A stretch of 64,000 bases of DNA from Caulobacter sp. (lineage in GTDB: Bacteria; Pseudomonadota; Alphaproteobacteria; Caulobacterales; Caulobacteraceae). A program made the translations under genes and the position numbers. The stretch's first letter is position 1. Each line of letters starts with the position of its first letter. The DNA lies in assembly GCA_017745235.1 (NCBI GenBank), contig JAGHZU010000009.1, positions 62,001 through 126,000 on the forward strand, given 5' to 3'. Positions 27,610 through 36,892 of this stretch are shown here, piece after piece. The notes under the pieces were generated by a model that worked only from the letters and a program-made list of their open reading frames with translations, was not told the origin of the DNA and did no database searches.

Positions 27610-28908
27610 TTGGATCGTATCGCCATCACCGGCGGCGCGCAGCTGAACGGCGTCATTCCCGTTAGCGGCGCCAAGAACTCGGCCATCAAGCTCATGGCGG
27701 CCAGCCTGCTCACCGACGAGCCGCTGCGCCTGACCAACATGCCTCGCCTGGCCGACACCCGGTTCCTGGGCAAGCTGCTGACCCGTCTGGGCGCGCATGT
27801 CGACGAGCGCGAGGGTCCCGACGGTTCGGAGACGGTGCTGCACGCGCCGGAGATCACCAGCGGCTTCGCGCCCTACGACCTGGTGCGCCAGATGCGCGCC
27901 TCGTTCAACGTGCTGGGCCCGCTGATCGCCCGTACAGGCCAGGCCAAGGTCAGCCTGCCGGGTGGTTGCACGATCGGCGCGCGTCCGGTCGACCTGCATC
28001 TGCAGGCGCTGGAAGCCCTGGGCGCCAAGATCGATCTGCACGAAGGCTATGTCTACGCTCAGGCCCCCCGTGGCCTGAAGGGCGCGGAGATCGTCTTCCC
28101 GTTCGTGTCGGTGGGCGCCACCGAGCACGCCATGCTGGCGGCCGTGCTGGCCGACGGCGTGACCGTGATCCGGAACGCCGCCTGCGAGCCCGAGCTGCTG
28201 GACCTGCAGATCTGCCTGAACGCCATGGGCGCGAAGGTGGAAGGAGCGGGCACCCCGACCATCACCATCACCGGCGTGGCGCGGTTGCACGGCGCCACCC
28301 ACTCGGTGATCCCCGACCGGATCGAGATGGGCACCTACGCCGTGGCCGCGGCCATGGCCGGCGGCGAGGTCCAGTTGACCCGTTCGCGTCCCGAGCTGAT
28401 CGACAGCCTGCTGGTCAAGCTTGAGGAAGCCGGCGCCGGCGTCGTCCGCACCGAGGACGGCGTGATCATCAAGCGCAACGGCCACCGGCTGGACGCGGTC
28501 AATGTCGAGACCCAGCCCTATCCGGGCTTCGCCACCGATCTCCAGGCCCAGTTCATGGCCCTGATGACCACGGCCAAGGGCGAGAGCCACATCCGCGAGA
28601 CCATCTTCGAGAACCGCTTCATGCATGCGCCCGAGCTGATGCGCCTGGGCGCCGACATCTCGGTGTCGGGCGGCGAGGCCCGCGTGCGCGGGGTCGAGCG
28701 CCTTGAAGGCGCCGAGGTGATGGCCACGGACCTGCGCGCGTCGGTCAGCCTGGTGATCGCGGGCCTGGTGGCGCGCGGCGAGACCGTCGTCTCGCGCATC
28801 TATCACCTGGATCGCGGCTTCGAGCGGCTGGAAGAGAAGCTGGGCGCCTGTGGGGCCCAGGTCCGCCGCATCAAGGGCGAAAGCGAAGGCGAGCTGGATC
28901 ATGACTGA
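27610..28908 (+). CDS. murA: UDP-N-acetylglucosamine 1-carboxyvinyltransferase
   Basis: First committed enzyme of peptidoglycan synthesis, adding enolpyruvate from PEP to UDP-GlcNAc in the cytoplasm. 432 residues, normal length. Lys22-Asn23 lie in SGAKNSA, and the catalytic, fosfomycin-reactive Cys120 is in [11 protein letters not shown]. The TTG at 27610 is chosen because the product then begins MDRIAITGG as in relatives and GAGGGA lies 8 bp upstream; the longer frame from 27502 adds unrelated sequence. The stop overlaps the DUF2948 gene start. Confidence 0.96.
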   Translation: MDRIAITGGAQLNGVIPVSGAKNSAIKLMAASLLTDEPLRLTNMPRLADTRFLGKLLTRLGAHVDEREGPDGSETVLHAPEITSGFAPYDLVRQMRASFNVLGPLIARTGQAKVSLPGGCTIGARPVDLHLQALEALGAKIDLHEGYVYAQAPRGLKGAEIVFPFVSVGATEHAMLAAVLADGVTVIRNAACEPELLDLQICLNAMGAKVEGAGTPTITITGVARLHGATHSVIPDRIEMGTYAVAAAMAGGEVQLTRSRPELIDSLLVKLEEAGAGVVRTEDGVIIKRNGHRLDAVNVETQPYPGFATDLQAQFMALMTTAKGESHIRETIFENRFMHAPELMRLGADISVSGGEARVRGVERLEGAEVMATDLRASVSLVIAGLVARGETVVSRIYHLDRGFERLEEKLGACGAQVRRIKGESEGELDHD

Positions 28909-29332
28909 GCCCGCGCCGCTGAAACTGCTGGCCCAGGACGCCGACGACCTGAGCGTGATCTCCGCCGCTCTCCAGGATGCGGTGGCCAAGATCGGCGACA
29001 TTCGCTGGGACGCCTCCGCGCGGACCCTGACCCTGGCCTGCAACCGCTTTCGCTGGGAAGCCGAGGGCAGGAAGGGCCAGCGCGTGCGCTCGGCCTTGCA
29101 ACTGGGCGACGTCACTGGCGTGCAGGCCCGCAAGCTGCGCCGCGACGCCAAGCAGGCCGTGGTCGAGCTGCTGTCGGTGTCGTTCGAGCCGGGCGAGGCC
29201 CCGGGCGGCGCGGTGCTGCTGACGTTCGCCGGCGGCGGCGACCTGAAGGTCAGCGTCGACTGCCTGGACGTGATCCTGGCCGACGTGTCCGAGCCCTGGT
29301 CCACCCCGCGCAAGCCGGGCCACGCGGAGTAG
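28901..29332 (+). CDS. DUF2948 family protein
   Basis: A 143-residue cytoplasmic protein starting [21 protein letters not shown] and ending in [14 protein letters not shown], both typical of DUF2948. It overlaps the murA stop by 8 bases (ATGACTGA), so it is translationally coupled. In many alphaproteobacteria this gene lies between murA and hisD. Its function is unknown. Here hisD is about 7.9 kb further on. Confidence 0.9.
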   Translation: MTEPAPLKLLAQDADDLSVISAALQDAVAKIGDIRWDASARTLTLACNRFRWEAEGRKGQRVRSALQLGDVTGVQARKLRRDAKQAVVELLSVSFEPGEAPGGAVLLTFAGGGDLKVSVDCLDVILADVSEPWSTPRKPGHAE

Positions 29333-29380
29333 GGCGACCCGCCGTCTCCGGGCCTCGGCCCTCCGGCGACGATGCGGCGA

Positions 29381-29411
29381 CAACATGGTTAATCCGGACT
29401 TAACCATGTTG
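29381..29411. promoter_or_regulatory. CtrA box within a 12-bp inverted repeat
   Basis: TTAA (29389-29392), seven bases, TTAA (29400-29403) followed by C is an exact full CtrA site. It is embedded in perfect 12-bp arms (29381-29392 and 29400-29411), so it could also fold as a hairpin after the DUF2948 gene. It ends 70 bp before the next start codon, a usual distance for CtrA activation or repression. Confidence 0.8.
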
Positions 29412-29480
29412 CGGCTTGGTGGCGGCGTGTTTCCACGCCGTCGCGATTCGTGATTTCGCGGCGACCGAGTGAGGTCGGCC

Positions 29481-30605
29481 ATGGTCAGCAGCGTCACGGG
29501 ATACAGTTCGGCGACCTACGCCCTGCTCAACGCGGCGGGATCGGCGAACAACACCGCGACCACGGCGGCTTCGGCCTACGGCCAGTCCTCGGCGGCGGCC
29601 AAGACCAGCGGCTCGAACGTCAACGTCACCCTCTCGGCCGAGGCCAAGGCCGCCCTGGCGGCGCAGACCGACAGCCGGACGACCGACGCGGTGGTGGCCT
29701 CGGCCCGGTCGGCGATCGACAAGTTGCTGTCCGACGCCAAGGCTTCCAGCGCCCTGAAGGACGGCAAGCCCACCATCGACTTGTCCGGCCTGGATCGCCG
29801 CACGCTCTACGCCATCGCCAGCAACAAGGGCGGCAAGTTCCCGATCGAGGAGCAGGTCGTCGCCGCGTTGCAGATGAAGTCGACCCGCGAGGCGGCTCTG
29901 GCCACGCCGGCGGCCGCCACCCGTGTGACGGGCGACTACGCCGGCCTCTACAAGGCCTATCTGGCCCAGTTGGACGCCGCCGGCCCGGAGGAGAAGGCCG
30001 CCGCCCAGTGGGCCAGGGACCGCGCCGCCGTGGCCGAGGGCCTCAAGCAGGCCACCGACAAGCCCGGCGTCGCCCCCAAGGTCGACGGCGATCCCGTGGC
30101 GGCCTATCTCAAGGACAGCGGCGGCGTGGTCGCCAGCCCCCGCACCCGCGACATCAAGGCCGTGGCCTCCGACGTGCGCGCCGTACTCGACAAGCAGTAC
30201 GCGGCCGCTACCGGCGAGGGCATGGCTCGCGACAAGGACAGCGGAAAGATCGACTTCTCCAGGTTCGACGACCGTTCCCTGGCCGCGGTGGCCCTGAACA
30301 AGGGCGAGCAGTTCTCCGACCACGAGATCGCCCAGGCCGCTGCCGAGGTGAAGGCGCGCAGCCGCGACAGCGTCTCCAACGCCTACAAGAGCACGGCGGG
30401 AACCGGCGACGCCTCGGCTTTCGGCAAGAGCCTGATCACTCAGTACGCCTCGATGAGCGACGAGGAGCGGCAGGCGTCCGGCTGGACGCCGGCGCTGTAC
30501 GACAAGATGGTCGCCCTGCAGAACCTGTCGGAAAAGCTGGCCTCGCTGTTCAACAGCGACGGCAGCGTCAACACCGGCGGAACGAGCCTGCTGGACTACA
30601 TCTAG
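29481..30605 (+). CDS. Unrecognised protein with two internal repeats, CtrA-box promoter
   Basis: A 374-residue Ala/Ser/Asp/Lys-rich protein with no signal peptide or membrane segment. I do not recognise the family. Residues 70-140 and 227-298 are a duplicated module; the best-conserved part reads IDLSGLDRRTLYAIASNKG in the first and IDFSRFDDRSLAAVALNKG in the second. The second is preceded by DKDSGK, reminiscent of but one residue short of an EF-hand loop. The N-terminus is Ser/Thr/Asn-rich as in flagellar or type I exported proteins. GAGG lies 6 bp before the ATG. The CtrA site suggests cell-cycle control. Confidence 0.82.
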   Translation: MVSSVTGYSSATYALLNAAGSANNTATTAASAYGQSSAAAKTSGSNVNVTLSAEAKAALAAQTDSRTTDAVVASARSAIDKLLSDAKASSALKDGKPTIDLSGLDRRTLYAIASNKGGKFPIEEQVVAALQMKSTREAALATPAAATRVTGDYAGLYKAYLAQLDAAGPEEKAAAQWARDRAAVAEGLKQATDKPGVAPKVDGDPVAAYLKDSGGVVASPRTRDIKAVASDVRAVLDKQYAAATGEGMARDKDSGKIDFSRFDDRSLAAVALNKGEQFSDHEIAQAAAEVKARSRDSVSNAYKSTAGTGDASAFGKSLITQYASMSDEERQASGWTPALYDKMVALQNLSEKLASLFNSDGSVNTGGTSLLDYI

Positions 30606-30733
30606 GCTTGGCCGTTCCGGGCGGGGCGACAGGATTTGGGTAAGCCGAAGCTGGACCTCGGTTCTGCGTGGGTTAAGACAGGGCCAAAGACCACGCGCGG
30701 GCGGGCGCAGTCCGCCGCAGACGGAAACGGCCC

Positions 30734-32641
30734 ATGACCCTGAAGCAAACCACCCGCGCCGCCGTGATGGCGCTCCTGCTCTGCGGCGCCGCCGCGCCCG
30801 CCCTGGCCCAGACCTCGTCGGCCCAGGCGCCCATCCCGGCGATCCTGATGACCCCGGAAGCCCACGACATCCACTCCTACGCCCAGCCCCTGGTGGCCCG
30901 CGTCACCCATGTGGACCTGGACCTGACGGCCGATTTCGCCGCCAAGCAGATGAAGGGGTCGGCCGCGCTCGACATCGCCGCCGCACCCGGCGCCAAGGAA
31001 GTGGTGCTCGACACCAAGGGGCTGGTGATTCACGGCGTGACCGACGACAAGGGCCAGGCCCTGCCGTGGACCCTGGGCAAGGCCGACCCGATCCTGGGCG
31101 CGCCCCTGACGGTCACGCTCAACGGCGCCCGCCGCATCGTCGTTTCCTACGACAGCGCTCCGGACGGCGCGGCCCTGCAGTGGCTGGACCCCGCCCAGAC
31201 GGCCGGCAAGAAGAAGCCCTACCTGTTCAGCCAGGGCGAGGCGATCCTCAACCGCACCTGGATTCCCACCCAGGACAGCCCCGGAATTCGCCAGACCTGG
31301 ACCGCGCGCATCGTCGCGCCGGAGGGCCTGAAGGCGGTGATGAGCGCCGAGATGCTGACGCCCGAAGGCGAGCCTGCCGCAGGCGGTCGCGCCTACCGCT
31401 TCAAGATGGACAAGCCGGTGGCTTCCTATCTGATCGCCGTGGCGATCGGCGACCTGGCGTTCGAACCCCTGGGCCAGCGCACCGGTGTCTACACCGAGCC
31501 GTCGGTGATGAAGAAGACCGCCTACGAGTTCGTCGACGTCGAGAAGATGGTCGAGGCGGCCGAAAGCCTCTACGGCCCCTACGCCTGGGGGCGCTACGAC
31601 CTGCTGGTGCTGCCGCCGTCGTTCCCGTTCGGCGGGATGGAAAACCCGCGCCTGACCTTCGCCACGCCCACGGTCATCGCCGGCGACCGCTCGTTGGTCA
31701 GCCTGGTGGCGCACGAACTGGCCCACTCGTGGTCGGGCAACCTGGTCAACAACGCCACCTGGTCGGACTTCTGGCTGAACGAGGGCTTTACGGTCTATTT
31801 CGAGAACCGGATCATGGAGAAGCTCTATGGTCCCGAGCGGGCGGCCATGCTGGCCGACCTGGGCTGGAGCGACCTGCAGTCCGCAATCGCCGACGCGGGC
31901 GGCATGACCGGCCCCGACACCCGCCTCCACCTGGACCTGGCTGGCCGGGATCCTGACGACGGCATGACCGATATCGCCTATGAGAAGGGCGCGACCTTCC
32001 TGCGCACGATCGAGAAGGCCGTCGGCCGCGCGCGCTGGGACGCCTATCTGAAGGACTACTTCGCCCGCCACGCCTTCCAGAGCCAGACCACGGCCGGTTT
32101 CGTGGCTGACCTGCGCGCCAACCTGATCAAGGGCGATCCCAAGTTGGAGGCCGAGATCGGCATCGACCAATGGGTCTACCAGCCGGGCCTGCCCGACAAC
32201 GCCGTTCACGTGAAGTCGGGCGCCTTCCCGGCCGTCGACGCCCTGGCCGCCGCCTACGCCAAGGGCGGCACGCCGCCGATCGCCAAGTGGAAGGCGTGGA
32301 GCACGCCCGAACGCACCCGCTTCATCGCCAGCCTGCCGCGCAAGCTGTCCAGCGAACGCCTGGCTTCCCTGGACGCCGCCTTCGGACTGTCGACCCAGGG
32401 CAACAGCGAGATCCGCTTCGTCTGGCTCGAGCTGGCGGTGGAGAACCGCTACCAGCCCGCCGTGACCTCGCTGGAAGCCTTCCTGACCGACCAGGGCCGC
32501 CGCAAGTTCGTGGCCCCGCTGTTCAAGGACCTGATGGCTCAGGGCGACTGGGGCCAGCCGATCGCAAAGCGCATCTACGCCAAGACCCGTCCGCTCTATC
32601 ACGCGGTCACCCGCCAGACGGTGGATGCGATCGTGAAGTAG
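30734..32641 (+). CDS. M1 family aminopeptidase (leukotriene A4 hydrolase-like)
   Basis: A 635-residue zinc metallopeptidase with a signal peptide (1-25, ending ALA-Q), so probably periplasmic. The substrate-binding GGMENPRLTFATP and the zinc site HELAHSW (His327, His331) with Glu350 in LNEGFTVYFE follow the HEXXH-X18-E rule. The C-terminal helical domain matches the LTA4H type. It removes N-terminal residues from peptides. It stands alone, with a GC-rich hairpin 17 bp after the stop. Confidence 0.94.
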   Translation: MTLKQTTRAAVMALLLCGAAAPALAQTSSAQAPIPAILMTPEAHDIHSYAQPLVARVTHVDLDLTADFAAKQMKGSAALDIAAAPGAKEVVLDTKGLVIHGVTDDKGQALPWTLGKADPILGAPLTVTLNGARRIVVSYDSAPDGAALQWLDPAQTAGKKKPYLFSQGEAILNRTWIPTQDSPGIRQTWTARIVAPEGLKAVMSAEMLTPEGEPAAGGRAYRFKMDKPVASYLIAVAIGDLAFEPLGQRTGVYTEPSVMKKTAYEFVDVEKMVEAAESLYGPYAWGRYDLLVLPPSFPFGGMENPRLTFATPTVIAGDRSLVSLVAHELAHSWSGNLVNNATWSDFWLNEGFTVYFENRIMEKLYGPERAAMLADLGWSDLQSAIADAGGMTGPDTRLHLDLAGRDPDDGMTDIAYEKGATFLRTIEKAVGRARWDAYLKDYFARHAFQSQTTAGFVADLRANLIKGDPKLEAEIGIDQWVYQPGLPDNAVHVKSGAFPAVDALAAAYAKGGTPPIAKWKAWSTPERTRFIASLPRKLSSERLASLDAAFGLSTQGNSEIRFVWLELAVENRYQPAVTSLEAFLTDQGRRKFVAPLFKDLMAQGDWGQPIAKRIYAKTRPLYHAVTRQTVDAIVK

Positions 32642-32657
32642 GCCGGGAGCTGTTCAT

Positions 32658-32681
32658 CCTCCCCCGGAACTGCGGGGGAGG
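32658..32681 (+). repeat. GC hairpin of a dispersed repeat type, after the aminopeptidase gene
   Basis: CCTCCCCCG (32658-32666) and CGGGGGAGG (32673-32681) form a perfect 9-bp stem. The text after it (GTGGCGGCGAAGCC and a further CCTC/GAGG pair) resembles the C-rich repeats at 49550 and 57787. It may act as a terminator, though no T tract follows. Confidence 0.5.
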
Positions 32682-32806
32682 TGGCGGCGAAGCCTCTGGA
32701 GGAGGCGCTTTCGGCCCCTCCGAAATTCCCCTCACGCGCGAACTCCCGTGTTAACCTCGCCTCGCGCTCCCGTCAGAGGAGCGGGCATCGTTAGGGAGAA
32801 GCCGCC

Positions 32807-33001
32807 ATGGCCGACGCCATGTTCGTGACCCGTACGCGTATGCGTCCCTTGTTCTTCCGCAAGTGTGATCTGAGCAAGCCCGAACCGGCCGAGTTGCGTC
32901 ATGCCGGGCCATGTCTGCAATGGGGCCGCCTGGGCCTCGTCGGGCTGGTCCTGCTGCTGGGGGCTGGCCTGGCGACCCTGGCCCATGCGGAGATCGGCTA
33001 G
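32807..33001 (+). CDS. Small single-pass membrane protein
   Basis: A 64-residue protein with one hydrophobic segment at about residues 41-60 (GRLGLVGLVLLLGAGLATLA) near the C-terminus and a basic N-terminal half with two Cys. GGGAGA lies about 8 bp before the ATG. No family recognised. It converges on the DUF805 gene, with 9 bases between stops. Coding potential rests on the ribosome binding site and the clean membrane segment. Confidence 0.6.
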   Translation: MADAMFVTRTRMRPLFFRKCDLSKPEPAELRHAGPCLQWGRLGLVGLVLLLGAGLATLAHAEIG

Positions 33002-33010
33002 GGCGGTGGT

Positions 33011-33610
33011 TCAGGGCGCGGGCGGGCCGTAGCGGTTCGACTCCGGCTGGCCCGCGCCGGCCAGCAGGATGATCAGCAGGGCCAGGGATCCGAGATAGAG
33101 CAGGTTGTTGACGACCAGAAGGCCGAGCATCTTCATGTTGTCGGCCGTCATTCCGCCTTCGATCGTGCTCTGGAAGACGCGGGGAAACAGCACCATGCCT
33201 GCGGCCAACAGGATCGCCGGCGGCAGGCCCCACCAGCCATGGCGACCGCGGTCGTGCAGCCGCCGCGTCACGGCGGCGGCCAGCAAGATCACGACCGCCG
33301 CCGAGCCCGCCTGCATGACCGTGAAGAAGGGAGTCATGTCGGGCGTCAGTTCGGGATGGTTTCCTTGGATCTCGATCGAGGTTCCGTCCGGCCCCTGGGT
33401 AACCGTGGCCTGGTCGGGATGTTCGATCGCGAAGGTCTGCATGCGTGAGAACATCGTGTTCATGGTGATCGACATCGTTGCGCCCGCTGCGAGGAACAGC
33501 AGCGCCACGACCACTCCCGCGTAGGGCCAGAACCGGCGGGCGGAGTCGCGGCCCGAGAACCGGGCCAGGCCCGAGAAGCCATTGCGGACGGATTCGACGA
33601 AGACGTTCAT
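33011..33610 (-). CDS. DUF805 family membrane protein
   Basis: A 199-residue inner-membrane protein. The N-terminal FSGRDSARRFWPY and the central ARRLHDRGRHGWWGLP-like TRRLHDRGRHGWWGLP are DUF805 hallmarks. About four membrane segments are seen, and an unusual hydrophilic insert of about 45 residues lies between the first and second. The role of the family is unknown; some members are linked to phage or transport functions. Confidence 0.87.
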   Translation of the reverse strand: MNVFVESVRNGFSGLARFSGRDSARRFWPYAGVVVALLFLAAGATMSITMNTMFSRMQTFAIEHPDQATVTQGPDGTSIEIQGNHPELTPDMTPFFTVMQAGSAAVVILLAAAVTRRLHDRGRHGWWGLPPAILLAAGMVLFPRVFQSTIEGGMTADNMKMLGLLVVNNLLYLGSLALLIILLAGAGQPESNRYGPPAP

Positions 33611-33742
33611 GCATTCCCCCTGGCAGGGTCGCCAGTTTAGGGCGATTCAGGTGCGGCGACTGCGGCGGCGCGGTTTTCCGCGTGACGGCCGCCGAACGCT
33701 GGTCGATGGTCCGTACACGACGTCGACGGGCAGGGGGCGGCC

Positions 33743-35209
33743 TTGGATCAGTCACCGAACACGCTGGGCAACGCCGACCTGGCGCCGACCACGGCCGCGC
33801 AGCGCACCTGGAAGGCGCGGCACTTCGCGGCTCTGTGGCTGGGCATGGTCATCGCCGTGCCGGCCTACATGCTGGCCGCGGGCCTGATCGAGCAGGGAAT
33901 GTCGGCCGCGCAGGCGGTGTGGGCCGTTCTGCTGGGCAACCTGATCGTGCTGGTCCCCATGCTGCTGATCGGCCATGCGGGAGCCAAATGGGGCGTGCCC
34001 TATGCGGTGCTGGCGCGGGCCTCGTTCGGTTGGCGGGGCGCGCGGGCGCCGGCCCTGGCCCGGGCGATCGTCGCCTGCGGCTGGTACGGCATCCAGACCT
34101 GGATCGGCGGCGGCGCGCTGCTGACCCTGATGGGCGTGATGGCGGGCAGGAGTCTGGTCGGGCCGTCCGTGCCGTTGCTGGGCGTCGGCGTGGGTCAACT
34201 GCTGGCCTTCGCCGCCTTCTGGCTGATCCAGCTGGCCTTCGTGACCAAGGGGCTGGAGACCGTGCGCAAGCTGGAGACCTGGACCGCGCCGGTGAAGATC
34301 GCCGTATGCCTGCTGCTGGTCTGGTGGGCGCTGTCCAAGGCCGGCGGCCTGGGGCCGATCCTGCACGAGCCCAGCGCCTACGACGCCGGCGGCGCCAAGG
34401 CTGGACGGTTCTGGCGCGACTTCGGCCCTGCGGTCACGGCCATGACCGGCTACTGGGCGACTTTGGCGCTGAACATTCCCGACTTCACCCGCTTCGCCCG
34501 CAGCCAGCGCGACCAGATCTTGGGCCAGGTGGCGGGGCTGCCCGGGCCCATGGCCCTGCTGGCGACGATGAGCGTCATCGTCACCTCGGCCACGGTGCTG
34601 ATCTTCGGCAAGCCGATCTGGGACCCGGTGGCGCTGTCGGGCGACATCGGCGGGATCGCCGTGCTGGTGGGGTTGGTGGTGATCAGCCTGGATACGATCT
34701 CGTGCAACATCGCCGCCAACCTGGTGGGGCCGGCCTACGACTTCTCGGCCCTGTGGCCGGCGCGGATCAGCTATCGCACCGGCGGCTGGATCACGGCCGC
34801 GATCGGGGTGCTGATCATGCCGTGGAAGTTGCTGGAGAGCACTCAGGGCTACATCTTCGTCTGGCTGACCGGCTACGGCGCCCTGCTAGGGCCGGTGGCC
34901 GGCATCCTGATCACCGACTACTGGCTCCTGCGCCGAGCCCGCCTGGATGTGGCGGCGCTATACGATCGCTCCGGGCGCTACACCTATTTCAAGGGTTGGA
35001 ACCTGGCGGCCGTGGCGGCCTTCGTCGTGGGCGTGGCGCCCAACCTGCCAGGCTTCCTGAAGGCGGCGGGCCTGCCCTCGGCGGCTGGCCTCGGCGCGCC
35101 GTGGACGGGGCTCTACGACTACGCCTGGTTCGTGGGCGCGGGGATCGCGGCGGCGGTCTACCTGGCGGCGATGCGCCTGGGAGGAGGGGCGGCCTCCTCC
35201 CAGGCCTAG
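33743..35209 (+). CDS. NCS1 family nucleobase/hydantoin/allantoin permease
   Basis: A 488-residue transporter with twelve membrane segments of the cytosine-purine/hydantoin NCS1 family. Family motifs include GAKWGVPYAVLARASFG, CGWYGIQTWIGG, an acidic-free TM6 NIPDFTRFARSQRDQ and the C-terminal GWNLAAVAAFVVGVAPNLPGF. TTG start with GGGGG a few bases upstream. No purine or hydantoin catabolic genes are visible nearby, so the substrate cannot be narrowed. Confidence 0.92.
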   Translation: MDQSPNTLGNADLAPTTAAQRTWKARHFAALWLGMVIAVPAYMLAAGLIEQGMSAAQAVWAVLLGNLIVLVPMLLIGHAGAKWGVPYAVLARASFGWRGARAPALARAIVACGWYGIQTWIGGGALLTLMGVMAGRSLVGPSVPLLGVGVGQLLAFAAFWLIQLAFVTKGLETVRKLETWTAPVKIAVCLLLVWWALSKAGGLGPILHEPSAYDAGGAKAGRFWRDFGPAVTAMTGYWATLALNIPDFTRFARSQRDQILGQVAGLPGPMALLATMSVIVTSATVLIFGKPIWDPVALSGDIGGIAVLVGLVVISLDTISCNIAANLVGPAYDFSALWPARISYRTGGWITAAIGVLIMPWKLLESTQGYIFVWLTGYGALLGPVAGILITDYWLLRRARLDVAALYDRSGRYTYFKGWNLAAVAAFVVGVAPNLPGFLKAAGLPSAAGLGAPWTGLYDYAWFVGAGIAAAVYLAAMRLGGGAASSQA

Positions 35210-35215
35210 CTGTCT

Positions 35216-36892
35216 CTACCGCTTGATGCTGAGCAGTTCCTCCAGCATCTGGTCGGCGGTGGTGATGATCTTCGAGCAGGCCGAATAGGCGCGCTGGGTG
35301 GTGATCAGGCCGGTGAACTCGGTCGACAGGTCCACGGTGGAAGCTTCCAGCGTCGAGGGATCGATCGAGCCGGCGCCGCCGTCGCCCGGCGCCTTGAGGC
35401 TGTAGCCGCCGCTCTCGTTGGTCACGCGATAGGCGTTGCCGTTCACCGCCTTCAGGCCGTCCGGATTGGAGAAGGTGGCGATGGCGACCTGGGCGATCCG
35501 CCGGGTCACTCCGTTATCGAAGATGGCCGTGACATACCCCTGGGCGTCGACCTCGACGTTGGTCAGGTTGCCGAAGGCCGTGCCGTTGGTGTTGACCGAT
35601 TGGACGACCGACTGGCTGTTGTATTGCGTCAAGCCGCCGGCGGCGTTGGCCAGGTCGATCTGGATGTCCTGGGCGTCGATGCCCAGGCCGTCGGCCCAGC
35701 GCGGGCCGCTGCCGGTCGCGGCCGGATCGGAAGCGCCGATGCTGATCGAGGCGGGATTGGAACCGCCGAACAGATTGCCGACCGAGGCCAGCTTGCCGTC
35801 AGTGGTGAAAGTCACCATGCCGGAGCTGATCAGGCCGTTGGCGTTGTTGTCCAGGTCGCCAGGCTTGGCCCGGACCTCGGCGAACCATTCGTTCGGACCG
35901 GGGCCCTTGAGCAGCGACAGGGTGATGGTGCGCTGGCCGCCCTTGGAGTCGGACACGGGGATCTGGATCTCGAAGTCCGGTTTCACGCCCGTGGTCGGGT
36001 CCTTGGCGTAGTCGGCCATGGACCTGCTGGCCGGATCGTAGGCGCCCGCCGCGACGGCGTCGGCCTTCGCGCCCATTCCGAGGTCGGTCAGATTCACGGT
36101 CTGGCCGCCGCTGGTCAGGGTGGTCACGGGCGTGGTCGAGCCGTCAGGCACATAGCCGGTCAGGGCGCCGGTGGCGGGGTCGTAGGAAGCCACGCCGGTG
36201 GAGATCACCGCGCCCGCGCGGCTGACCGACACCTCGTACTGGTCGCCCGCGCCCGTGGGACTGTAGGTGACCGTGTAGTCAGCCGTGCCGGACGGGCTTT
36301 CGGGGACGCCGGTCTTGGCGACGACGGCCTTGGCGGCCGCCGAGACCGGCTGCTCCGAGCGCAGGTTGGCGTTGACGCCCACGCGGGTGGTCTTCTCGGC
36401 CGCGCCGCCCACGGTGGCCACATTGATCGATGACAGGCGCGAGAGGTCCGACGGGTCGGTGGTGATCATCCCGGTGATGGGGTCGGCCAGCCAGCCCTGC
36501 AGATAAAGGCCCGCGTCGTTTTTCAGGTAGCCGAGGTTGTCGAGGGTGAACGAGCCGGCGCGGGTGAACGAACGCGTATCCGTCGGGGTCAGGCCCTCGG
36601 CCTTGTCCGTGGTCACGAAGAAGCCCGAGCCCGAGATCGACAGGTCCAGCGGCGAGGTCGTGGACTGGCTCAGCCCCTGCTGGCTGATGAACTGGTGGGT
36701 CTGGGATTTCACGCCGCCGGCGCTGTAGGTCCCGCTGGCGCTCTGCGAGGTGACCATCGAGGAGAAGTTGGCGGTGGTCCGTTTGTAGCCGACGGTGTTG
36801 ACGTTGGCGATATTGTCCGAGATCGCCGCCAGGGACGAGGAATTGGCGAGCAGGCCGGATACTCCGGCGAGCATGGCGCTGTTGATGCTCAT
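35216..36892 (-). CDS. flgE: Flagellar hook protein
   Basis: A 558-residue axial protein with the N-terminal rod/hook signature (SINSAMLAGVSGLLANSSSLAAISDNIANVNTVGYK region) and the C-terminal heptad helix ending QMLEELLSIKR. The middle is the variable surface domain. The start at 36892 is preceded by AAGGGG. A cysteine occurs in AYSACSKI in the C-terminal D0 helix, where relatives usually have Ser or Asn. No flgD or fliK is adjacent, unlike the usual hook operon. A -24/-12 element lies 86 bp upstream. Confidence 0.95.
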   Translation of the reverse strand: MSINSAMLAGVSGLLANSSSLAAISDNIANVNTVGYKRTTANFSSMVTSQSASGTYSAGGVKSQTHQFISQQGLSQSTTSPLDLSISGSGFFVTTDKAEGLTPTDTRSFTRAGSFTLDNLGYLKNDAGLYLQGWLADPITGMITTDPSDLSRLSSINVATVGGAAEKTTRVGVNANLRSEQPVSAAAKAVVAKTGVPESPSGTADYTVTYSPTGAGDQYEVSVSRAGAVISTGVASYDPATGALTGYVPDGSTTPVTTLTSGGQTVNLTDLGMGAKADAVAAGAYDPASRSMADYAKDPTTGVKPDFEIQIPVSDSKGGQRTITLSLLKGPGPNEWFAEVRAKPGDLDNNANGLISSGMVTFTTDGKLASVGNLFGGSNPASISIGASDPAATGSGPRWADGLGIDAQDIQIDLANAAGGLTQYNSQSVVQSVNTNGTAFGNLTNVEVDAQGYVTAIFDNGVTRRIAQVAIATFSNPDGLKAVNGNAYRVTNESGGYSLKAPGDGGAGSIDPSTLEASTVDLSTEFTGLITTQRAYSACSKIITTADQMLEELLSIKR

